18,553 bases of DNA. It comes from an uncultured Clostridia bacterium. GTDB taxonomy: Bacteria > Bacillota_A > Clostridia > Christensenellales > Aristaeellaceae. The notes beneath the pieces are model-generated. The model was not told where the DNA came from. It did not search any database and saw only the letters and a list, made by a program, of their open reading frames with translations. The stretch is taken from the NCBI GenBank assembly GCA_947165745.1, contig CAMVBO010000005.1:1-18553 (forward strand), read 5' to 3'. The position numbers and the translations under genes are program-made. This document shows positions 4,198 to 11,887 of the stretch, in pieces. Positions within the stretch are counted from its first letter, which is position 1. Every line of letters starts with the position of its first letter.

Positions 4198-5682
4198 ATG
4201 GCGAGGAAAGCGGCGAGACCGACGAAGGGCGCGAGCAAAGAGAAAGAGCTTGTGCTGGACTTTGGAACGGTAAGCGAAAAGCAGCAGCAGTTTCTTGACG
4301 CGGACACCTTTTTTGTGTGCTACGGCGGAGCACGAGGCGGCGGAAAGACGCACGTTGCGCGGTTGAAGGCCGTTGGCCTGTGCGTAGCCTATCCGGGCAT
4401 CAAGATCCTGATGGTGCGAGCGCACTACCCGGAGCTGGAAGAAAACCTGGTGCGGCCCATTTTGCGATGGCTCCCGAGTGAGATCTATCGCTACAACGGA
4501 ACGAGCCACCTTTTGACCTTCGAGAACGGTTCCAGCATCAAATTCGGCCACTGGGATGGAGACGACGCGGAAAACGAGTACCAGGGCGTTGAGTTTGACG
4601 TGATCTTCCTGGAAGAGGCAACGCAGCTCTCCGAGCGGGCTTTTTTATACCTGCAGACCTGCATCCGGGGCGTGAATGCCTACCCCAAGCGGATGTATCT
4701 GACCTGCAACCCGGGCGGCGTCGGCCATGTGTGGGTAAAGCGGCTCTTTATCGACAAGCGGTACCGGGTAGACCCGAACAACCCAGAGCGAAACGAAGAC
4801 CCGAAGGACTACACCTTCATCTTCGCCACGGTGGACGACAACCCGTGGATCCTGGAATCCAGCCCGATGTACCTGAAGAACCTGGCAAGCCTGCCGGAGG
4901 ACATCAGGCAGGCGCACCGCTACGGCGACTGGGACGCACTGAGCGGAAGCTACTTCAAGAACTTTTCGCCTGTACGCAACGTGTTCCCGCGCTTCCAGAT
5001 CCCGCCGAACTGGCCGCTGTACCGAAGCCTGGACTACGGCTTCGACCTTTTGAGCGTCGGCTGGTGGGCGGTGGATCAGGACGGGCGCTGCTGGTGCTTC
5101 CGGGAATATGAGGAGAGCAGGCTTGTGGTACAGGAGGCGGCTGAACGCATTCGGGCGAACACGCTGCCGAACGAGAAGATTGAGACCACCTACGTCCCGC
5201 CGGACATGTGGAACAAGCAGAAGGACACGGGCAAGAGTCTGGTGGAGCTGTACCTGGAAAACGGCGTCGTCGTGACCAAGAGCAGCAACAACCGGGTGCA
5301 GGGGCACATGATCATGAAAAACATGATGTCCCCTATCCCGCTGAAGGATCCCTTTGTGCGGAGCCTATTCAAAGATGGACAGGCGCCTGAGCAGATGCCC
5401 GGACTTATGTTCTTCTCTGACCTGGAGCGAGTGATCCAGGACATCGTCTCCATCCAGCGGGACGAAAAGAACCCCAACGACTGCGCAAAGGATCCCCACG
5501 AAGTCACCCATACGGTAGATATGTGCCGCTACTTCTGCGTCAGCCGCGTGCTGGAGGCAGAAGGCGAAAAAGACGAGAAGACCGCACTTCCCCAAGAGGA
5601 AGACGAGTTCGTGGAAGCGGACTACGAGACCTATATGTGCGGCGGAGATATGACGCAGAGCTACATCGGCTTTGCGGGATAG
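4198..5682 (+). CDS. terL: Terminase large subunit
   Basis: A 494-residue packaging motor: its ATPase pumps DNA into the procapsid and its nuclease cuts the concatemer. The Walker A motif is GGARGGGKT (residues 43-51), the Walker B-like strand is VIFLEEA (135-141, with the catalytic Glu pair in place of Asp-Glu), and the coupling motif is TCNPGG (169-174). The RNase H-like nuclease shows SLDYGFD (Asp279), YVPPDMW (Asp336) and HTVDMCRYF (Asp441). Start chosen at ATG 4198 (MARKAARPTKG), with GAGG 6 bases upstream; an upstream in-frame ATG falls inside tRNA-Ser. It begins 28 bases after the last tRNA and opens the late operon. The small subunit is not adjacent (see 11482-11883). Confidence 0.95.
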   Translation: MARKAARPTKGASKEKELVLDFGTVSEKQQQFLDADTFFVCYGGARGGGKTHVARLKAVGLCVAYPGIKILMVRAHYPELEENLVRPILRWLPSEIYRYNGTSHLLTFENGSSIKFGHWDGDDAENEYQGVEFDVIFLEEATQLSERAFLYLQTCIRGVNAYPKRMYLTCNPGGVGHVWVKRLFIDKRYRVDPNNPERNEDPKDYTFIFATVDDNPWILESSPMYLKNLASLPEDIRQAHRYGDWDALSGSYFKNFSPVRNVFPRFQIPPNWPLYRSLDYGFDLLSVGWWAVDQDGRCWCFREYEESRLVVQEAAERIRANTLPNEKIETTYVPPDMWNKQKDTGKSLVELYLENGVVVTKSSNNRVQGHMIMKNMMSPIPLKDPFVRSLFKDGQAPEQMPGLMFFSDLERVIQDIVSIQRDEKNPNDCAKDPHEVTHTVDMCRYFCVSRVLEAEGEKDEKTALPQEEDEFVEADYETYMCGGDMTQSYIGFAG

Positions 5683-5691
5683 GAGGACAGG

Positions 5692-6054
5692 ATGGACGTG
5701 TTCGATATCATCGTTTACATCATCACGACTTCCCTTGCGATCCTTGCGATGGCAGCCTTTAACCGGATGCGAGACAAGGACTTTCAGGAAGAACAGGAGC
5801 TGAACAACCGGCGCTATGACACCACGAGCAAGGCGCTGACCAACGAAGCGATGAACCTGACGCGACTGGCCGAGCGCGTCGAAAAGCTGGAGTCCGGCCT
5901 GAAGGAGCTGGATGCGAAAGTCGCGGAGCTTCCAGTGGATGAGATGACGGAGGAAGTGCAGCGGATGAGCGCCTGGAACGACGGCTTTTCCGAGATCGTA
6001 GGCTTCGGGAAGAACCTGCCGAAGCTGAACAAAGAGGTGCTGAAGCATGAATGA
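5692..6054 (+). CDS. Membrane-anchored coiled-coil protein, 120 aa
   Basis: An N-terminal hydrophobic helix (about residues 5-23, DIIVYIITTSLAILAMAAF) is followed by a charged coiled-coil (about 30-85, with LAERVEKLESGLKELDAKV) and a short tail. It has a strong GGAGGACAGG ribosome site, begins 9 bases after terL and overlaps the portal start by 8 bases, so it is part of the head operon. The layout resembles small accessory proteins found between terminase and portal genes in Bacillota phages, but I cannot name a family. A spanin- or scaffold-like role is possible but unsupported. Confidence 0.8.
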   Translation: MDVFDIIVYIITTSLAILAMAAFNRMRDKDFQEEQELNNRRYDTTSKALTNEAMNLTRLAERVEKLESGLKELDAKVAELPVDEMTEEVQRMSAWNDGFSEIVGFGKNLPKLNKEVLKHE

Positions 6055-7798
6055 AGAGCTGGGGCTCTTTGAAGGCAAGGCCAAGCCCGAACCCCACAGC
6101 GCGTGGAGCCTGTACGAAAAGGGGCTGCTGTTCAACCAGCAGATCAACCTGGACGACACCATCCGCAGCAACCGGAACTTCTTCATCGGCAAGCAGTGGG
6201 AAGGCGTACAGGCCAACGGCCTGCCGACGCCGGTATTCAACATTCTCAAGCGCGTTGTCGGCTTCATCGTGGCGAGCATCACCACGGACAACTTGAAACT
6301 TAACGCCACTACGCTGGAGAACATGGCGAACAAGTTGGAGCTCCAGACCATTGTGGGCGTGGTGAACGACGAGTGCGCCGCTCTGATGGAGCACAACGAG
6401 ATCCCCGCGCTGGTGCGGGAGTTCGCCAGAAACGCCGCAGTGGACGGAAGCGGCTGCCTGTACAGCTACTGGGATCCGGACGTGCCCGTCGGCAACGGCG
6501 TGACCGGCGCCATCAAGACCGAGACGGTGCAGGCAGAGCGCGTCTTCTTCGGCAATCCCAACGACCGGAACGTCCAGAGCCAGCCCAGCATCCAGATCTC
6601 CTTCCGGGAACTGGTGCGAAACGCGAAGCTGGAGGCAAAGGCCAACAAGGTCGCGGAGTGGCGGGATATTCAGCCGGATATGGATGAGAACACCACCCAG
6701 GACAGCGCGAAGATCACCGACGACAAGGTGACGGTGCTGCTGACCATGTGGCGGGACGATGAAACCGGCGAGATCTGGGGCTACAAGAGCACCCAGAACG
6801 TGACGATCTTCAAACCCAAGAGCCTGGGGATCCACCTTTACCCGATCTGCTGGCTGCCTTGGGACTACGTTCAGGACTGCTACCACGGCGAGGCTATGAT
6901 TACCGGCCTGATCCCGAACCAGATATTCATCAACAAGGCTTGGGCCATGTCGATGCTCTCCATCATGCGCACCGCCTGGCCGAAGGTTGTCTACGACAAG
7001 ACCAAGGTGCGCAGCTGGGACAACCGCGTGGGCGGCGCAATCGGCGTCCCCGGCGATGTGGGAACGGTGGCAAAGATTATTGATCCGGCGTCCATTGACC
7101 CGCAGATCGCGCAGTTTATCAAGCTGGCCGTTGAACAGACGGAGCAGAGCCTGGGCGCCACCGCTGTCGCTCTTGGCGACACCAGACCGGACAATACCAG
7201 CGCCATCATAGCCCTGCAGCGGGCGGCGTCCACCCCGTCAGAACTCACGAAGCAGAACATCTACAAGTGCGTGGAAGATCTGTTCCGCATCTACATCGAG
7301 TTCATGGCGAACTACTACAACCGGCGGATGGTAGACCTTCCCCTGTCTGCGGAAGACGCGCAGGAGATGCAGGCGATGGGGGTGAACCCGCCTGCCACCA
7401 TGCCGCAGCCGGTGGATTTCAGCGTCTTGCAGCAGTACCCCATGATGCTGAAGCTGGACGTTGGCGCAAGCTCCTACTACTCCGAGATCGCAGCCATGCA
7501 GACCCTGGACAACCTGCTGGCGAGCAATCAGATCAACATTGTGCAGTACCTGGAGCGCATTCCCGACAGCTATATGCCCGCAAAACGGGCGCTGATCGAG
7601 GAGAAACGCCAGGAAATGGCGATGCAGCAGATGATGGCTGGAGCGGTGCCGGGAGCCCCCACCGGCGGCGATATGGGCGGCGGAGCGCCTGTGCCAGAAG
7701 GCAACACGCTTGGGCAGCTAAATACCGTCCCGGATGTCGTTGCAGGCGGCGGCTACGGCACGCTGCAGCGAGCCATCAACAATGGCGGAGAATTCTAA
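6047..7798 (+). CDS. Portal protein (P22-like)
   Basis: A 583-residue portal that forms the dodecameric DNA gate at one capsid vertex. The early NRNFFIGKQWEGV and PTPVFNILKRVVGFIVAS blocks are typical of P22-type portals. They are followed by a region rich in beta strands (VTVLLTMWRDDETGEIWGYK), the wing/stem segment (GLIPNQIFINKAWAMSMLS), and the ATAVALGDTRPDNTSAIIAL block often seen in this family. The last about 50 residues are Met/Gly/Pro-rich and low-complexity. The start ATG 6047 overlaps the previous stop, with AGAGGTG 7-9 bases upstream. The size and order (terL, small ORF, portal, scaffold, capsid) support a podovirus. Confidence 0.92.
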   Translation: MNEELGLFEGKAKPEPHSAWSLYEKGLLFNQQINLDDTIRSNRNFFIGKQWEGVQANGLPTPVFNILKRVVGFIVASITTDNLKLNATTLENMANKLELQTIVGVVNDECAALMEHNEIPALVREFARNAAVDGSGCLYSYWDPDVPVGNGVTGAIKTETVQAERVFFGNPNDRNVQSQPSIQISFRELVRNAKLEAKANKVAEWRDIQPDMDENTTQDSAKITDDKVTVLLTMWRDDETGEIWGYKSTQNVTIFKPKSLGIHLYPICWLPWDYVQDCYHGEAMITGLIPNQIFINKAWAMSMLSIMRTAWPKVVYDKTKVRSWDNRVGGAIGVPGDVGTVAKIIDPASIDPQIAQFIKLAVEQTEQSLGATAVALGDTRPDNTSAIIALQRAASTPSELTKQNIYKCVEDLFRIYIEFMANYYNRRMVDLPLSAEDAQEMQAMGVNPPATMPQPVDFSVLQQYPMMLKLDVGASSYYSEIAAMQTLDNLLASNQINIVQYLERIPDSYMPAKRALIEEKRQEMAMQQMMAGAVPGAPTGGDMGGGAPVPEGNTLGQLNTVPDVVAGGGYGTLQRAINNGGEF

Positions 7799-7871
7799 GC
7801 ATGTGACGGCAATACCAGCCGTGCAGATAAACAACTTTTAGCCGGACTACCAGCGGCGGAAAGGAACGAAC

Positions 7872-8720
7872 ATGGATAACGAGAACATCAACACCGAAGT
7901 CGAAACCAAAGAAGCAGGCGAAGAGCTCCGGGAGATCGAAAACTTCGACGCCCTGTGGGGCGATGACGAGGATTTTGACGGCGGAGCGGCCGAAAAGGCA
8001 GAAGCCGAGGAGAAGCCCGCTGCAGAGGAAGAGGCGGAGGACGCACCCGAGAAGCAGGAGGAGGAAACGCCCGATGCGAAGCAGGAAGCGGAAAACCAGC
8101 GCTTCACGCTGAAACACAACGGCGAGGAATCCGAGGTTGACCGGGACAAGGTCATCGAGCTTGCCCAGAAGGGCATGGATTATGACCGCATCAAGGAAGA
8201 GCGCGACAGATTTAAGACCGATTCCGATACCATCACCAAGCTGAAGGCGCAGGAGAGCTTTTTGCAGGAGCTGGCGAAGTCCAACGATATGACGGTGGAT
8301 CAGCTCATGGAAACCACCCGCGCGCGGATGCTGATGAACAACAACCCCGGCATGGATGAGGAAGCCGCGCTCAAGCAGGTACGCGAAGAGGCGAGCAAGG
8401 CCGCCGAAAAGAAGGAAAGCGAAAAGGCGAAAGAGCCAAGTCCCGAGGAAAGGCGGCAGGCCATGTTTGCCGGTTTTCTCGCCGCGTACCCCGACGTGAA
8501 GGCTGAGGACATTCCCCAGGAGGTTTGGAATGACGCAGCCAAGACCTTCGACCTTGTGAGCGCTTACCAGCGGTACGAGAACCGCCAGCTGCGCAAGGAG
8601 ATCGAGACGCTGCGCCAAAACAACAAGAACAGGGAGCGCAGTCTGGGCAGCGCAAAATCCGTAGGATCGAGAACGCAGAGCCAGGCTTTTGACGCGCTCT
8701 GGTATGACGACGACGATTGA
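7872..8720 (+). CDS. Capsid scaffolding protein
   Basis: A 282-residue, highly acidic protein placed between portal and major capsid, the classical scaffold position. It guides procapsid assembly and is then lost. The N-terminal third is a Glu/Ala-rich disordered segment, followed by a charged region with the block FTLKHNGEESEVDRDKVIEL (about 77-96) and helical coiled-coil. The C-terminal third carries AMFAGFLAAYPDVKAEDIP and a coiled-coil. A motif is duplicated at both ends: NFDALWGDDEDFD (24-36) and AFDALWYDDDD (272-282). The ribosome site is GGAAAGGAAC upstream of ATG 7872. No protease domain is visible, so capsid maturation probably relies on scaffold exit or another protein. Confidence 0.88.
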   Translation: MDNENINTEVETKEAGEELREIENFDALWGDDEDFDGGAAEKAEAEEKPAAEEEAEDAPEKQEEETPDAKQEAENQRFTLKHNGEESEVDRDKVIELAQKGMDYDRIKEERDRFKTDSDTITKLKAQESFLQELAKSNDMTVDQLMETTRARMLMNNNPGMDEEAALKQVREEASKAAEKKESEKAKEPSPEERRQAMFAGFLAAYPDVKAEDIPQEVWNDAAKTFDLVSAYQRYENRQLRKEIETLRQNNKNRERSLGSAKSVGSRTQSQAFDALWYDDDD

Positions 8721-8736
8721 CGCCAGAGCGGCGAAG

Positions 8737-8765
8737 CTCCTTGCTCGTGACGAAACAACAAGGAG
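8737..8765 (+). promoter_or_regulatory. Hairpin covering the capsid-gene ribosome site
   Basis: CTCCTTG (8737-8743) is perfectly complementary to CAAGGAG (8759-8765), the Shine-Dalgarno region of the major capsid gene. The loop is 15 bases. If it forms, it would mask the ribosome site until melted. An additional CGCC/GGCG hairpin (8721-8733) sits just upstream. Confidence 0.4.
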
Positions 8766-8775
8766 ATTATGAATT

Positions 8776-9633
8776 ATGGCAGACGGCACCATCAATGTAG
8801 CAACCCTGTATGAGAAGAAGCTGGAAGAGCGCTTCTCCATCGGTTCCAAGACCAACGCCTACGCGGGCAAAAAGTATGACTTCGTAGGCACCAAGAGCAT
8901 CGAGATCATCACCGCCGACCGCGTGGATCTCGTGGACTACACCCGCAGCGGCCAGAACCGCTTCGGCACCATCTATGAGCTGGGCGACACCAAGCAGACC
9001 CTGACCATGAGCCAGGACAAGGCCTTCACCTTCTCCATCGACAAGGCGAACGCCAGCGATCAGTTCAACGTCAAGCAGGCCAACTCCCGCCTGAAGGATC
9101 ACTGGGACAACGTAGTGACCCCCACCGTGGACAAGTGGCGTCTCGCCAAGTGGGCTGCCGGTAACGGCCTGTCCACCGGCAAAACCATCCTGACCAACGC
9201 CACCCCCGCCGCTCTGAGCAAGAGCAACATTCTGGAGGCCATCTTCAACGCCGGCGCCGCCATGAGCGACGAGCTGGTGCCCACCACCAACCGCGTCCTC
9301 TTCATCAGCGAGCTGGACTATGTGAAGCTTCAGCTGGCTGACCAGGTGGTAGGCGGTGCCCAGCTGAACAAGCAGGCCATCGCCCAGGGCTACAAGGGCA
9401 CCATCGACGGCATTCAGATCGTGACCGTGCCCAGCACCTACATGCCCGCGAAGACCGGCTTCATCCTCAAGTGGAAGGGTGCCACCGTTGACCCCATCAA
9501 GCTGAAGACCCTGCGTGTGCAGCGCACTCCTCTGGGCATCGACGGCGACGTGGTGGAAGGTCACATCTACTACGATGCTTTTGTGCTTGACGCCAAGTGC
9601 AAGGGCGTATACGCCTACAAGACCTCTGCTTGA
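8776..9633 (+). CDS. Major capsid protein (HK97-fold)
   Basis: A 285-residue shell protein. The beginning, MADGTINVATLYEKKLEERF, followed by the GTKSIEIITADRVDLVDYTR strand block, fits an HK97-type N-arm and E-loop region. The middle helix-rich P-domain contains DNVVTPTVDKWRLAKWA and NILEAIFNAGAAMSDELVP. The A-domain end contains TNRVLFISELDYVKL and GTIDGIQIVTVPSTYMP, typical of this fold. Codon use is strongly biased to C-ending codons, as expected for the most abundant virion protein. The ATG at 8776 follows AAGGAG by about 10 bases; an intrinsic terminator comes 12 bases after the stop. Assignment rests on these blocks plus gene order. Confidence 0.9.
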   Translation: MADGTINVATLYEKKLEERFSIGSKTNAYAGKKYDFVGTKSIEIITADRVDLVDYTRSGQNRFGTIYELGDTKQTLTMSQDKAFTFSIDKANASDQFNVKQANSRLKDHWDNVVTPTVDKWRLAKWAAGNGLSTGKTILTNATPAALSKSNILEAIFNAGAAMSDELVPTTNRVLFISELDYVKLQLADQVVGGAQLNKQAIAQGYKGTIDGIQIVTVPSTYMPAKTGFILKWKGATVDPIKLKTLRVQRTPLGIDGDVVEGHIYYDAFVLDAKCKGVYAYKTSA

Positions 9634-9644
9634 GGCAGCAACTG

Positions 9645-9673
9645 AACAGGGCGGGCAACCCCGCCCTGTTTTT
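9645..9673 (+). terminator. Intrinsic terminator after the capsid gene
   Basis: AACAGGGCGGG (9645-9655) pairs perfectly with CCCGCCCTGTT (9660-9670) around CAAC, followed by further T residues. A strong terminator here separates the very highly expressed capsid messenger from the lysis genes. Confidence 0.9.
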
Positions 9674-9716
9674 GCAGAAGGACATCGCAGAGGGAAGAGC
9701 AAAAGGAAGTGATGAA

Positions 9717-10526
9717 ATGACGGAAATCGAATTGCGGCAGAGCGTTCTTGACAAGGCGAAGCTCTGGCTGGCCTGCAAGGAAGCGGACGGAAGCCACCGG
9801 AAGATCATCGACAAGTACAACGAGATCCGACCGCTTCCGCGCGGCTACCGCGTGACCTATACCGACGCCTGGTGCGCCACCTTTGTCAGCGCGGTGGGGT
9901 TCGCCGCAGGATTGAGCGACATCGTCTACCCGGAGTGCGGCTGCGAGCCGATGATCCGGCTGTACAAACAGCACGGCCGCTGGGTGGAAGACGACAACTA
10001 CATGCCCCAGCGAGGCGACGTGGTCTTTTACGATTGGCAGGACAACGGCGTGGGAGACTGCACCGGGAACGCCGATCACGTCGGGCTGGTCTGGAGCGCA
10101 TACAACGACGCCATCACCGTGATCGAGGGCAACTGTTCCGACATGGTGCGTTTCCGCGACATCAAACGCAACGGGCGGTACATCCGGGGCTACGGTCTGC
10201 CGGACTACGCCAGCAAAGCGGACAGTGTGGCAGCGCCTCCTGCCGTGGCACCGGAAGAGAGAAAGACCGAGCTTGTCCCCCTTCCGGTTTTGATGATCGG
10301 CGACGGCGGTGAAGACAGCGACCTGGAGGAAGCAGTTTCAGCTATGCAGTTTCTGCTGGAAAAGCGAGGCTTCAAGTGCGGCTGGATGGGTGCTGACGGA
10401 GACTTCGGGCAGAAGACCGAGAGCGCCCTCGGCAAGTTCCAGGCCGCCTACGGCCTGGAGCATGACGGAATCTGCAAGGGCAATGACTGGGCGGTTCTGA
10501 TTCTGGGGGTGAAGCAGCATGACTGA
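9717..10526 (+). CDS. Endolysin: CHAP amidase/peptidase with C-terminal peptidoglycan-binding domain
   Basis: A 269-residue lysin that hydrolyses host peptidoglycan at the end of infection. The N-terminal CHAP/NlpC-P60-type domain covers about residues 1-165, with catalytic Cys53 (DAWCATFVSAV), His121 (GNADHVGLV) and an acidic residue in VIEGNC (Glu137). PQRGDVVFYDW is the conserved strand next to the active site. A linker (about 166-190) leads to a peptidoglycan-binding-type domain (about 205-262) with AMQFLLEKRGF, GADGDFGQKTESALGKFQ. Start chosen at ATG 9717 after AAAGGAAG. The 3' end overlaps the downstream holin by 8 bases, forming a lysis cassette. No signal peptide is seen, so release depends on the holins. 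Confidence 0.9.
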   Translation: MTEIELRQSVLDKAKLWLACKEADGSHRKIIDKYNEIRPLPRGYRVTYTDAWCATFVSAVGFAAGLSDIVYPECGCEPMIRLYKQHGRWVEDDNYMPQRGDVVFYDWQDNGVGDCTGNADHVGLVWSAYNDAITVIEGNCSDMVRFRDIKRNGRYIRGYGLPDYASKADSVAAPPAVAPEERKTELVPLPVLMIGDGGEDSDLEEAVSAMQFLLEKRGFKCGWMGADGDFGQKTESALGKFQAAYGLEHDGICKGNDWAVLILGVKQHD

Positions 10527-10713
10527 TCTGCAGACCTTGGAAGATCGGATTAAAAGCCTCGAAGGACGCGCGGCGAAGCTGGAAGACCGCATGGCGCAGA
10601 AAGACACGGAATTTGCCGTGATTAACACGAAACTCAGCGCGATCCTTTGGGGCGTCGGCGTGATCGGAGCAGCGCTCATCGGAGTGCTTGTGAAAATGCT
10701 TTTTGGAGTGTGA
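10519..10713 (+). CDS. XhlA-type holin-accessory protein
   Basis: A 64-residue protein with an N-terminal coiled-coil (LQTLEDRIKSLEGRAAKLE) and a single C-terminal membrane helix (about 40-62, LSAILWGVGVIGAALIGVLV), the layout of haemolysin XhlA-family phage proteins that act with a holin. The start overlaps the endolysin stop. Together with the following gene it forms a two-component membrane lysis set. Confidence 0.78.
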   Translation: MTDLQTLEDRIKSLEGRAAKLEDRMAQKDTEFAVINTKLSAILWGVGVIGAALIGVLVKMLFGV

Positions 10714-10716
10714 ACG

Positions 10717-10926
10717 ATGAAGTACAAGTTTTCTGACTGGATCAAGGCTGCGGGCATCCGCGCCATCAAGACTGTCGCCCAGACCGCTGTTGCCACCATC
10801 GGCACCTGTGCGGTGATGTCGGACGTGAACTGGATCATGGTGGGCAGCGCCTCGCTGCTGGCCGGAATCCTGTCTCTGCTGACCAGCGTGGCCGGACTGC
10901 CGGAGCTGGACAAGGGCGAAGAGTAA
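10717..10926 (+). CDS. Holin (phage r1t-type)
   Basis: A 69-residue protein with a conserved-looking front, DWIKAAGIRAIKTVAQTAVA, a first hydrophobic segment (about 15-35), a second (about 39-60, WIMVGSASLLAGILSLLTSV), and a short acidic tail, matching r1t-type class II holins. It forms membrane lesions that let the endolysin reach the wall. It begins 3 bases after the previous stop, and a short hairpin follows. Confidence 0.8.
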   Translation: MKYKFSDWIKAAGIRAIKTVAQTAVATIGTCAVMSDVNWIMVGSASLLAGILSLLTSVAGLPELDKGEE

Positions 10927-10934
10927 ACCTACAC

Positions 10935-10957
10935 GGGAGGGGCTTGCCCCTCCCTTT
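10935..10957 (+). terminator. Probable weak terminator after the lysis genes
   Basis: GGGAGGGG (10935-10942) pairs perfectly with CCCCTCCC (10947-10954) around CTTG, followed by only three T. The GC-rich stem is strong but the short T-run predicts partial readthrough into the next gene. Confidence 0.5.
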
Positions 10958-10973
10958 CAGGAAAGGTGATTAT

Positions 10974-11417
10974 ATGACCACAGCACAGGAAGTATTTGAA
11001 GCTGCCATCGCCATGATGGACGAGCTGAACGATCAGGGAGCGGCAGACCATTCCGACACGCAGGAGTACAAAAACAGGACGCTTGCGATCCTGAACATCC
11101 TGCGAGGCGAGCTGTACCCCTACTCCGACAGCTACCAGATCGGAGAAAACGGGCGGCCGATCTCCGCGCAGATCCTGGACTTTGAAACGCCCATCGAACT
11201 GGACGACTATATCTGCCAGAGCGTGATGCCCTACGGTCTGGCTGCACATCTGCTGATGGACGAAAACCCCACCAGCGCAAACTTTTTCCAGCAGCGCTAC
11301 GACGAGCTGAAAAACGGGCTTCGCTCCGGCTACCCCGCCATGGGCAGCGAAGACATCGTGGACGTGTACGGCAGGCGCGGCGGGATCGACCCGTACAACG
11401 AATTTTCCAGATGGTAA
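10974..11417 (+). CDS. Probable head-tail connector or tail accessory protein, 147 aa
   Basis: A helical protein that starts MTTAQEVFEAAIAMMDELND and contains TLAILNILRGELYPYSDSYQ. A later block (LDDYICQSVMPYGLAAHLLM, then NPTSANFFQQRYDELK) resembles head-completion/connector proteins of Bacillota phages that stack beneath the portal. The helical block in which such proteins bind the portal is a family analogy, not a demonstrated match. Start chosen at ATG 10974, 7-8 bases after AGGAAAGG. It follows the lysis cassette and precedes the probable small terminase gene. Confidence 0.6.
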   Translation: MTTAQEVFEAAIAMMDELNDQGAADHSDTQEYKNRTLAILNILRGELYPYSDSYQIGENGRPISAQILDFETPIELDDYICQSVMPYGLAAHLLMDENPTSANFFQQRYDELKNGLRSGYPAMGSEDIVDVYGRRGGIDPYNEFSRW

Positions 11418-11441
11418 ACCCCTATCGGCGCTGCCGCGCCA

Positions 11442-11461
11442 CTTCCCCCCTCCGGGGGAAG
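11442..11461 (+). other. Intergenic hairpin CTTCCCCC/GGGGGAAG
   Basis: Arms 11442-11449 and 11454-11461 are perfectly complementary with a 4-base loop. No T-run follows, so it is not a standard terminator. It may stabilise or process the messenger between the connector and small terminase genes. Confidence 0.5.
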
Positions 11462-11481
11462 CAAAGAAGAAGGAGATTAAA

Positions 11482-11883
11482 ATGGCAGAGACAAGAGGAC
11501 GGCGTCCGGAATGGAACGACTACAAGAAGCTCCGGCAGGCCGTGGATAAATACTTTGAAGACTGCAAGGCGACAGATGAGTTCCCGGACTATGCGGGAAT
11601 GCTGATTGCCTTACAGATCGACAAGGAAGAAGTTCAGGCCATGTGCGCCGAGGACGCGCCGAACTACGCGGAATACCGGCGCATCTTCAAGATCGCAAAG
11701 CTCCGGCGCGAGAGCTGGCTTGCCCGCCACATGGTAGCGGACAACAAAAAGGCCACCGGCTGTATGAACGCCCTGAAACAGGAAGAAAACGGCGGCTACC
11801 AGGATAAGAACATCCAACAGGGCGACCGGACGCTGAAGATCAAGGTGGACGGAATTGGCGGCGGTATGAACGCCATGAGGTGA
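11482..11883 (+). CDS. terS: Probable terminase small subunit (gp3-like)
   Basis: A 133-residue basic protein that would recognise the packaging site and hand DNA to the large subunit. An N-terminal helical part (MAETRGRRPEWNDYKKLRQA) is followed by FPDYAGMLIALQIDKEEVQA, similar to the DNA-recognition half of P22 gp3-type small terminases. The core (KLRRESWLARHMVADNKKA, GCMNALKQEENGGYQDK) and a beta-type tail (RTLKIKVDGIGGG) are the pattern I recognise in Bacillota small terminases. Its ribosome site is AAGAAGGAG. It is unusual in lying about 5.8 kb downstream of terL, beyond capsid and lysis genes. Confidence 0.62.
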   Translation: MAETRGRRPEWNDYKKLRQAVDKYFEDCKATDEFPDYAGMLIALQIDKEEVQAMCAEDAPNYAEYRRIFKIAKLRRESWLARHMVADNKKATGCMNALKQEENGGYQDKNIQQGDRTLKIKVDGIGGGMNAMR

Positions 11884-11887
11884 ACAA

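Noticed and set aside
3862..4551. 229-residue minus-strand frame over the tRNA array
   Set aside because: It runs antisense through two tRNA-Ser genes and the start of terL and has no convincing start signal.
5365..6886. Two long minus-strand frames opposite terL and portal
   Set aside because: They overlap genes with clear motifs; composition is that of reversed coding sequence.
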